From positions 1-12,696 of the forward strand of contig DNIP01000121.1 of NCBI GenBank assembly GCA_003499325.1: a DNA stretch of 12,696 nt, in the 5' to 3' direction. Numbering within the stretch: the stretch's first letter is position 1; each line of letters begins with the position of its first letter. Positions 1 to 5,599 of the stretch are shown here, one piece after another. The stretch is from Oscillospiraceae bacterium. GTDB taxonomy: Bacteria > Bacillota > Clostridia > Oscillospirales > Acutalibacteraceae. Both the position numbers and the translations under genes were made by a program. The notes below the pieces were generated by a model that was not told the DNA's origin, did no database searches, and saw nothing but the letters and a program-made list of their open reading frames with translations.

Positions 1-225
1 ACAAAATGACGATTTTGTGTAACCTTTTTGTAATAATTTTGTTACGGAATAATAAAGAGAGAAAATATACACTGATTCTAAAATGATGATAATTTATGCA
101 AACGTTTATTTAATTCATAGAAATAGTAAAAACCCATTTTTTATTGATAATTTGTATATACCTCGGTCAACATCAAAATACTTGATCGAAACTCGCCGTG
201 TTTTGCCGAAATGTCTATTTGCCAC
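1..225. other. AT-rich intergenic control region
   Basis: The stretch is much richer in A and T than the genes that follow and has no convincing gene. It opens with a small perfect inverted repeat, ACAAAAT at 1-7 and ATTTTGT at 12-18, followed by a second spaced pair, GTAAC at 19-23 and GTTAC at 41-45. These could be the tail of a terminator from a gene left of the window or a regulator site; the sequence does not decide. A 56-codon open frame (83-253) is discussed among the findings but lacks a ribosome site. Confidence 0.5.
95..112. promoter_or_regulatory. cre-like / LacI-family operator candidate
   Basis: TATGCAAACGTTTATTTA matches the catabolite-response-element consensus WWTGNAARCGNWWWCAWW at all positions except the CA of the right half. 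The core AAACGTTT is palindromic, as is usual for sites of LacI/GalR-family regulators such as CcpA. It lies about 130 bp upstream of the operon promoter. In an AT-rich region such a partial match can occur by chance, so this is tentative. Confidence 0.25.
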
Positions 226-254
226 TTGCAAAAACTGTCGTGATAGGCTATAAT
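226..254 (+). promoter_or_regulatory. Sigma-A promoter of the PqqD/ABC operon
   Basis: A -35 box TTGCAA (226-231) and a perfect -10 box TATAAT (249-254) are separated by exactly 17 bp. The expected transcription start is near 260-262, only about 9 nt before the ATG at 270, so the message would be almost leaderless and would lose part of the GGTGGTGA ribosome site at 258-265. Either the message really is near-leaderless or a second promoter lies further upstream. Confidence 0.6.
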
Positions 255-269
255 TTTGGTGGTGATTAT

Positions 270-533
270 ATGAAGATAAAGGACAACTTTGTATTGAAGA
301 AAATCGCCGGATCCTACGTTGTTGTTCCGGTGCGCAGCAGGGCGGTCGATTTCTCCGGCATCATCAAGCTGACAGAGAGCGGCGCGTTCCTGTGGAAGCA
401 GCTCGAGGTCGGCGCCGACAGGGAAGAGCTGATCGCGAAAATGCTGGAGGAATATGAGGTAGATGAGGCGACAGCCGCCGCCGATATCGACCGCTTTCTT
501 GTGAAGCTCAGCGAGGCTGATCTCATTGAGTGA
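270..533 (+). CDS. PqqD-family peptide-binding protein
   Basis: An 87-residue protein of the PqqD type, the small winged-helix domain (RRE) that binds the leader of a precursor peptide and hands it to modifying enzymes in RiPP pathways. The pattern is typical: an N-terminal beta region (FVLKKIAGSYVVVPV, about 7-21), the ITLTESGAFLW-like segment (IIKLTESGAFLW, 31-42), then two helices around LIAKMLEEYEV and ADIDRFLVKLSEADLIE. The ATG at 270 is preferred over an upstream in-frame GTG (198) because it has GGTGGTGA in front and because the extra 24 residues do not look like the family. It is the first gene of a four-gene operon and its stop overlaps the start of the next gene, which implies coupled translation. 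Family assignment is firm; the peptide it would bind is not visible here. Confidence 0.85.
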   Translation: MKIKDNFVLKKIAGSYVVVPVRSRAVDFSGIIKLTESGAFLWKQLEVGADREELIAKMLEEYEVDEATAAADIDRFLVKLSEADLIE

Positions 534-984
534 GCTGATATCGCCCGCCGAATTCGTCGCGGTGATGCAGGAGAGCCTTGACCGCGGTCAGGAGTTCATC
601 TTTACGCCGTCCGGCAACAGCATGCTCCCGATGCTCGACGGCAAGCATGACAAGGTGACCTTTTCGAAGAAGCCCGATCAGCTGAAAAGGTATGATGTCG
701 CGTTTTATGTGCGCCGCAAAACCGATCAGCTTGTCCTGCATCGGATGATCGGCTTCACAAAAGATGGCGCATATATCTTTTGCGGCGATAATCAATACAG
801 TTATGAGTATGGGGTAGGGGATGACGACGTCCTCGCGATCATGACCGCGTTCACCCATAACGGCAAGACGTATTCGGTCAATGATCTTTCTTATCGCTTT
901 TATGTACGCCGCCTGATGCTCAAAAAGCGGCTCCGTCGGCTCTGCAGGCGGCTGTATCATCAATTATTTGACCGAAAACAATAG
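526..984 (+). CDS. S24/S26 signal-peptidase-like protein (Ser/His type)
   Basis: A 152-residue protein resembling the S24/S26 serine peptidases (LexA, signal peptidase I). The nucleophile motif is SGNSMLPML with Ser32. The segment KRYDVAFYVRR is followed by LVLHRMIG with His72 where bacterial signal peptidase I has a lysine, as in the SipW/ER-type enzymes, and GDN is at 87-89. No hydrophobic membrane anchor is seen, and the C-terminus (about 128-150) is strongly basic, so it probably acts in the cytoplasm or at the inner membrane face. The start is a TTG at 526 that overlaps the PqqD stop by 8 bp, with GCGAGG about 10 nt upstream; the next in-frame ATG (565) would remove only 13 residues. The neighbours suggest a role in cutting a precursor peptide bound by the PqqD protein before export. 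Peptidase activity is inferred and not certain. Confidence 0.75.
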   Translation: MSELISPAEFVAVMQESLDRGQEFIFTPSGNSMLPMLDGKHDKVTFSKKPDQLKRYDVAFYVRRKTDQLVLHRMIGFTKDGAYIFCGDNQYSYEYGVGDDDVLAIMTAFTHNGKTYSVNDLSYRFYVRRLMLKKRLRRLCRRLYHQLFDRKQ

Positions 985-1014
985 ACCATCCAATTACGAA
1001 AACGGAGAAAGAAT

Positions 1015-1686
1015 ATGGCTTTGTATCGTATATCTGATTTGAATGTTGAAATTAAAACCAATTCACCGTCTCTCGCCGAGAGTATTCCGCGCTATGAGGT
1101 GGATTATCAGGCGACGCCGAATATCACGCTCGAGATGAGCGACGACCGCCTGCTCGAGATGATGGAGGAATATGAGGGCATGACCGCCGATAAGGTGGAG
1201 GCGCTGTATATGGCAACCCTCTATTCATGGGCGATCTTCGACTTCAACGGCTTCCCGATCCGTGCGGTCGGTGTGGAGAACGACGGCGAGTGCACGCTCT
1301 TTGCCGCGCCCGACGACAGCTCGATCGATCTGGCGAGGATGATCCCGCGCGACAAGGCGTTCGTCTATCACTATCCCGGCGTCCGCATGCAGGATGACGA
1401 CTACTATGTCTTTGATACGCCGTTCGGCGATCTCGGCACTGCCTCCGTCACGGGCAAAAAGCTCCGGTTGAGATCGATCGTGTTTGTGGACAGCAAGCGC
1501 TTTGATTCGCTCAGAGCGATCGAGGCCAAGGACTTTGTACCGCTGTTCATGCACGCGGTATCACAGAACGTCCGTCAGGAGCGCACCAAGCATACGCTGT
1601 TTATCCTCGAGCGCGTCATGCACCGCGTCAAATTCTTCGGCGTCGGCGACGTCAACGATATGGATTTCATTCTCGAAAGAGTGTAA
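1015..1686 (+). CDS. HPr-kinase-like protein with degenerate ATP loop
   Basis: A 223-residue protein that I read as a relative of the HPr-kinase/PEP-carboxykinase-like proteins often found beside PqqD proteins. The middle follows the layout of that family: an aromatic-rich helix (ALYMATLYSWAIFDFNGF, 63-80), a short strand, then CTLFAAPDDSSIDLARM (93-109) at the place where relatives have a P-loop of the type LFSAPSGTGKST. The glycine, lysine and serine of the loop are gone. Later DDYYVFDTPFGDLG (128-141) matches the usual WYxxGTPF segment, followed by LRSIVFVDS. It therefore probably keeps the fold but not the kinase activity, perhaps as a binding partner. GGAGAAAG lies 4-11 nt before the ATG. 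It sits between the peptidase-like gene and the ABC exporter. The family link rests on pattern memory alone and is moderate; the lost P-loop is plain to see. Confidence 0.5.
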   Translation: MALYRISDLNVEIKTNSPSLAESIPRYEVDYQATPNITLEMSDDRLLEMMEEYEGMTADKVEALYMATLYSWAIFDFNGFPIRAVGVENDGECTLFAAPDDSSIDLARMIPRDKAFVYHYPGVRMQDDDYYVFDTPFGDLGTASVTGKKLRLRSIVFVDSKRFDSLRAIEAKDFVPLFMHAVSQNVRQERTKHTLFILERVMHRVKFFGVGDVNDMDFILERV

Positions 1687-1756
1687 TCTTGTCAAGCACG
1701 GCTCTTTGGAAGCTGTGACAATCTCAACCGATCAAAAGATTTCTTTGGAGGATCTT

Positions 1757-3436
1757 GTGTCCAAAAAGCAAAAAAGCGCCTTGAGCTGGATCGTTCGCAG
1801 CTCAAGGCCTCAGTTTATCAACATTATTATTTTAGCGATCGTTTACGGCGTGAACGCGTTCATCGGCGTGTACAACACCGAGTTCGCGCGCGAGCTGGTT
1901 GACGCGGCTGTCAACGGCGCGAAGGCCGGCTCCATCAATGAGGTGATCCGCTACGGCTCGCTCTATTTCGGCGTGACGGTGATTCAGGTCATCACGCTGA
2001 TCTTGGCGCGTAATTTTGCCTTTAAGGTTCGTGCGCGTCTGGATATGAGCATGAAATCCGACCTCTTTTTTTCGATGATGATGAAGGAGTACGGGGATAT
2101 CTCACAATATCATTCGGGCGAGCTGATGAATCTGCTGACCAACGATATCAGCGTTGTGACCTCGGCGATCGTGTCCATTATCCCGAATCTGGTGTTCTTT
2201 ATCGTGAAGATCATCGGCATCTTCGTTGTTCTTGTCCGCATCGACGCGATCTTTGCGCTGGTGTTCGTGGTGGGCGGTGTGCTGGTGTTTCTGGTATCGT
2301 CACTGTTCAAGCCGATGACTAAGAAGCTGCATAAGGATGTGCAGAAAAAAGAGGGCAAGGTGCGCTCCTTTATGCAGGAGGGGCTCGGCTCGCTCTTGAT
2401 GATCAAGACCTTTGACGCACAGGATAAAATGCGTTCCTCCGCCAATGACTTGCAGGAGGATTCCTATCGCGCGCAGCGCAAGCGCAATATCTATTCCATT
2501 GTCACGGGAACGGGTATGAGCGCTGTGTTCTCGTTCGCGTTTGTATGGGGACTCTGCTGGGGCGCGTATAACCTGTTCTACGGGATGATCTCCTACGGCG
2601 TGGTGATGCAGATCACCTCGCTGATCGGTCAGATCCGCACGCCGATCCAAGGCATGGCGAATATCTTCCCGACCTACTTCAACGCGCTGGCGTCAGCCGA
2701 GAGGATCATGGAGGTTGAGGAGCTGCCCGATGAGCCGATCCTGCACAGCGATGTCGATACCGATCGGATTTATCGCGAGATGCAGTCGATCTGCTTCGAC
2801 GATATCAGCTTTTCCTTTGACCGTGACATCGTGCTGGAGCATACCTCTTTGATCATCAATAAGGGCGAGTTCGTCGCGATCGAGGGCATTTCCGGCATCG
2901 GCAAAAGCACCTTGATGAAGCTCCTGCTCAGCGTCTATCAGCCGAAATCGGGCGAGATATACATTCGCACCGCGGATCAAAAATTTATCATGGATAAGGG
3001 ACTCAGAAAGCTGTTTTCCTATGTGCCGCAGGGCAACTTCCTGCTCTCGGGCACCCTGCGTGAGAATATCGCCTTTGTTGCGCCCGACGCGACGGACGCC
3101 GATATCATGGAAGCGGCACGGATCGCCTGTGCGGAGGAGTTCATCGCCGAGCTGCCGCAGGGGCTCGATACCGTGATCGCGGAGCATGGGGGAGGACTGA
3201 GCGAGGGTCAGGTGCAGCGCGTCGCGATCGCGCGTGCGCTCCTGACAGGTGCGCCGATCATCCTGCTCGATGAAGCGACCTCGGCGCTCGATGAAGCGAC
3301 CGAAAAACAGCTCCTGCATAACCTGCGTGAGCTCAACGATAAAACCTGCGTCATCATCACCCACAAAAAGGCGGCGCTCGCGATCTGCGACAAGGCCGTC
3401 ACGATCGAGGATAAGAAAATCAGCGTACACCAATAA
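1757..3436 (+). CDS. ABC exporter, fused permease and ATPase
   Basis: A 559-residue half-transporter with an N-terminal membrane domain (about 15-320, several hydrophobic helices) and a C-terminal ATPase. The ATPase motifs are Walker A GISGIGKST (377-385), Q-loop YVPQGNFLLSGTLREN, signature LSEGQVQR (481-488, with E in place of the usual second G), Walker B IILLDEATSALD (501-512) and H-loop His536. It should work as a homodimer exporting a substrate, probably a peptide. There is no N-terminal C39 peptidase domain, so leader removal would need another enzyme, such as the S24/S26-like protein two genes upstream. The start is taken as GTG 1757 because TTTGGAGGAT lies 5 nt before it; the frame stays open upstream to 1484, but that part only shadows the previous gene. 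GTG 1715 is a weaker alternative. It is the last gene of the operon. Confidence 0.88.
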   Translation: MSKKQKSALSWIVRSSRPQFINIIILAIVYGVNAFIGVYNTEFARELVDAAVNGAKAGSINEVIRYGSLYFGVTVIQVITLILARNFAFKVRARLDMSMKSDLFFSMMMKEYGDISQYHSGELMNLLTNDISVVTSAIVSIIPNLVFFIVKIIGIFVVLVRIDAIFALVFVVGGVLVFLVSSLFKPMTKKLHKDVQKKEGKVRSFMQEGLGSLLMIKTFDAQDKMRSSANDLQEDSYRAQRKRNIYSIVTGTGMSAVFSFAFVWGLCWGAYNLFYGMISYGVVMQITSLIGQIRTPIQGMANIFPTYFNALASAERIMEVEELPDEPILHSDVDTDRIYREMQSICFDDISFSFDRDIVLEHTSLIINKGEFVAIEGISGIGKSTLMKLLLSVYQPKSGEIYIRTADQKFIMDKGLRKLFSYVPQGNFLLSGTLRENIAFVAPDATDADIMEAARIACAEEFIAELPQGLDTVIAEHGGGLSEGQVQRVAIARALLTGAPIILLDEATSALDEATEKQLLHNLRELNDKTCVIITHKKAALAICDKAVTIEDKKISVHQ

Positions 3437-3449
3437 TGAATTGCATATA

Positions 3450-3607
3450 ATACTAATCCTTGATAAAAACCTTTATCATCTATGGCGCTAAATTCCGCAT
3501 AGCTTTGTTGAGCTCCTTGACAGGCGCCAGCCTGCCTGCGTCACTCGCCTCGCTCTGCGAAATTTATCACTAATATCTGATTAAATCTTTTTATCAAGGA
3601 TTAGTAT
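3450..3607. mobile_element. MITE-like long hairpin element
   Basis: A 158-bp element bounded by perfect 20-bp inverted repeats, ATACTAATCCTTGATAAAAA at 3450-3469 and its complement at 3588-3607. The pairing continues imperfectly inward (ATCA, then AAATTCCGCATAGC at 3490-3503 against GCTCTGCGAAATTT at 3552-3565), so the whole unit can fold into one long hairpin of about 55 bp. The tip holds a smaller hairpin, CAGGC-GCCA-GCCTG. TA dinucleotides flank the inner 17-bp ends (3451-3452 and 3605-3606), which would fit TA target duplication as in IS630/Tc1 elements. It has no coding capacity. It lies between two convergent operons. Confidence 0.6.
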
Positions 3608-3611
3608 AACA

Positions 3612-3639
3612 AAAGCCGGCTCCCTCGGGAGTCGGCTTT
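3612..3639. terminator. Bidirectional intrinsic terminator
   Basis: AAAGCCGGCTCC and GGAGTCGGCTTT form a 12-bp stem with one G-T pair and a CTCG loop. On the minus strand it is followed by TTTTGTTAT, a good U-tract for ending the acn-icd-rex message just 24 bp after the rex stop. On the plus strand it is followed by GCTGTTCTGTTT, a weaker tail that could stop the ABC operon. Confidence 0.8.
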
Positions 3640-3662
3640 GCTGTTCTGTTTGGATAAAAGCG

Positions 3663-4295
3663 TCAATTCGACTGATTCATCATGTAGGATAAGGTCATCA
3701 GGCTGTCGCTGAGATGCACATTTTCAACAGTGACGTCAAGGTACTTCTTGGAGATATCATAGTGACTGAAATTCCAATAGCTGCGGATACCGCAGTCATA
3801 GAGCTTGTCGATGATCTTCTCGACCGCCTCCTTGGGCATGGTCAGCACGGCGGTGTCGATATGATTCTTCTTGACATACTCTTCGATCTGATCGTCCGGC
3901 ATGATCGTAATATCGCGCAGGGTGGTGCCGATGAGCTTCTCATTCTTCTCAAAAATCGCGGTCAGCTTGAAGCCGAGCTTCTCAAAGCTCAGATGGGTCG
4001 CGATCGCTCTGCCCAGATTTCCCGCGCCGATCAGGATCAAGTTGTGCTGTTGATCCAGACCGAGAATCTTTTCGATCTCCGCGCGGAGCCCCGAAACGGA
4101 ATAGCCGTAGCCCTGCTGTCCGAAGCCGCCGAAGCAGTTCAGATCCTGACGGATCTGTGATGCGGTGGAATTCATCATAGCGGCGAGCTTGGTGGATGAA
4201 ATCTTCTCTATGCCCTCTGAATCCAGCTCGGAAAGATAGCGGTAATAACGGGGAAGTCGTCTGATGACTTGAATGGAAACGCCTTCTTTTGGCAT
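3663..4295 (-). CDS. rex: Redox-sensing transcriptional repressor Rex
   Basis: A 210-residue Rex protein, the cytoplasmic regulator that leaves its operators when the NADH/NAD+ ratio rises. The N-terminal winged helix contains the recognition segment SQIRQDLNCFGGFGQQGYGY (47-66), close to the family pattern RxDLxxFGxxGxxGxGY. The Rossmann nucleotide site is GAGNLGRAI (90-98), and the C-terminal helix VENVHLSDSLMTLSYMM (190-206) is the domain-swapped dimer helix. Length is normal for the family. The ATG at 4295 has AAGGAG 8 nt upstream, and that ribosome site overlaps the TAA of icd, so it is the third gene of the acn-icd-rex operon with tight coupling. A TTAACAA-type Rex operator was looked for by eye near the operon promoter and not found. 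Confidence 0.95.
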   Translation of the reverse strand: MPKEGVSIQVIRRLPRYYRYLSELDSEGIEKISSTKLAAMMNSTASQIRQDLNCFGGFGQQGYGYSVSGLRAEIEKILGLDQQHNLILIGAGNLGRAIATHLSFEKLGFKLTAIFEKNEKLIGTTLRDITIMPDDQIEEYVKKNHIDTAVLTMPKEAVEKIIDKLYDCGIRSYWNFSHYDISKKYLDVTVENVHLSDSLMTLSYMMNQSN

Positions 4296-4307
4296 TGTGA
4301 TTACTCC

Positions 4308-5519
4308 TTACGCAATAGTAGCAAGTCTGTCGTGGATCGCGTCGAGGAATTCCTCGGTGTTGACCTTTTTCTTGTTCTCGAGGGTACTCAGCAGGTACAG
4401 ATCGCCTGTCATGACGCCGCTCTCGATGGTGTCGATGGTCGCCTTCTCGAGCTTATCGGCAAATTCGACCAGCTCGGGCAGCTCGTCCAGCTCACCGCGC
4501 TTTCTCAGCGCGCCCGACCATGCAAAGATGGTGGCGACGGAGTTGGTGGAGGTCTCCTCGCCCTTGAGGTGCTTGTAATAATGGCGCTGTACGGTACCGT
4601 GCGCCGCCTCATATTCGTAGACGCCTGTGGGGGAGACCAGCACGCTGGTCATCATCGCCAGAGAACCGAACGCGGTCGCGATCATGTCGCTCATGACGTC
4701 GCCGTCATAGTTCTTGCAAGCCCAGATATAGCCGCCGTTGGAGCGTATAACACGCGCGACAGCGTCGTCGATCAGGGTGTAGAAGTATTCGATACCCGCT
4801 TCCTCGAACTTTGCCTTGTACTCGTTCTCGAATATTTCCGCGAAAATATCCTTGAAGGTATGGTCGTATTTCTTGGAGATGGTGTCCTTGGTCGCGAACC
4901 ATACGTCCTTCTTCTGATCGAGCGCGTAGTTGAAGCACGCTCTCGCGAAGGATGCAATAGAGTTGTCGAGGTTGTGCATGCCCTGGATGATACCGTCGGA
5001 GCTGTCAAAGCTGTGGATCAGCTGACGGCTTTCGTTGCCGTCCTTGTCGGTCACACAAAGCTCCGCCTTGGAGCCCTTTTTGACGATCATTTCGGTGTTC
5101 TTGTACACGTCGCCGTAGGCGTGACGCGCGATGCAAATGGGCTTTGTCCAAGTGGGAATATAGGGGGTGATGCCCTTAACGAGGATCGGCTGACGGAATA
5201 CCGTACCGTCGAGGATCGCACGGATGGTGCCGTTGGGGCTCTTCCACATCTCTTTGAGGTTATATTCATCCATACGCGCGGCGTTCGGGGTGATGGTAGC
5301 GCATTTGACCGCTACGCCGTACTTCTTTGTCGCCTCGGCAGAGTCAACGGTGATCTGATCGTTGGTCTCGTTGCGCTTCTCCAAGCCCAGATCATAATAC
5401 TCGCTCTTTAAGTCAACAAAGGGGAGAATGAGTTTATCCTTTAACATTTGCCAGATAACTCTGGTCATTTCATCGCCGTCCATCTCGACGAGTGGCGTTT
5501 TCATTTGAATTTTAGCCAT
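4308..5519 (-). CDS. icd: NADP-dependent isocitrate dehydrogenase, eukaryotic-like type
   Basis: A 403-residue enzyme that oxidises and decarboxylates isocitrate to 2-oxoglutarate, giving NADPH. It aligns by eye along its length with human IDH1 rather than with the E. coli-type enzyme. Substrate residues are present: [10 protein letters not shown] (91-100, Ser94, Asn96, Arg100), GTVFR (Arg109), and ARHAYGD with Arg132, the same number as the well-known IDH1 residue. Catalytic Lys211 is in [11 protein letters not shown], metal-binding aspartates are in LIDD (Asp251) and NYDGDVMSD (Asp274, Asp278), and [10 protein letters not shown] (305-314) has the Arg/His pair that selects NADP. AGGAGG lies 5-11 nt upstream of the ATG at 5519. 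It follows acn after 80 bp and precedes rex. In anaerobes this pair typically feeds glutamate synthesis rather than a full cycle. Confidence 0.96.
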   Translation of the reverse strand: MAKIQMKTPLVEMDGDEMTRVIWQMLKDKLILPFVDLKSEYYDLGLEKRNETNDQITVDSAEATKKYGVAVKCATITPNAARMDEYNLKEMWKSPNGTIRAILDGTVFRQPILVKGITPYIPTWTKPICIARHAYGDVYKNTEMIVKKGSKAELCVTDKDGNESRQLIHSFDSSDGIIQGMHNLDNSIASFARACFNYALDQKKDVWFATKDTISKKYDHTFKDIFAEIFENEYKAKFEEAGIEYFYTLIDDAVARVIRSNGGYIWACKNYDGDVMSDMIATAFGSLAMMTSVLVSPTGVYEYEAAHGTVQRHYYKHLKGEETSTNSVATIFAWSGALRKRGELDELPELVEFADKLEKATIDTIESGVMTGDLYLLSTLENKKKVNTEEFLDAIHDRLATIA

Positions 5520-5599
5520 GTTTGCCTCCTGATATGATTAACGTGAATGTATTCGGGATTCGATGTGATTGATCAAACAAATGATAAGACGCGCGCGTC

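Noticed and set aside
198..269. Upstream GTG start for the PqqD gene
   Set aside because: It has no ribosome site, covers the promoter, and encodes residues unlike the family.
1484..1756. N-terminal extension of the ABC exporter
   Set aside because: It overlaps the end of the HPr-kinase-like gene in another frame, is serine/arginine rich as expected of a shadow frame, and a good ribosome site precedes GTG 1757.
2693..3433. 246-codon open frame on the minus strand
   Set aside because: It is antisense to the ATPase domain of the ABC exporter, whose motifs are all intact; its translation shows no domain.
4269..5411. 380-codon open frame on the plus strand opposite icd
   Set aside because: It lies fully antisense to a clearly recognised isocitrate dehydrogenase, has no family-like motifs, and is a by-product of GC-rich codon use.
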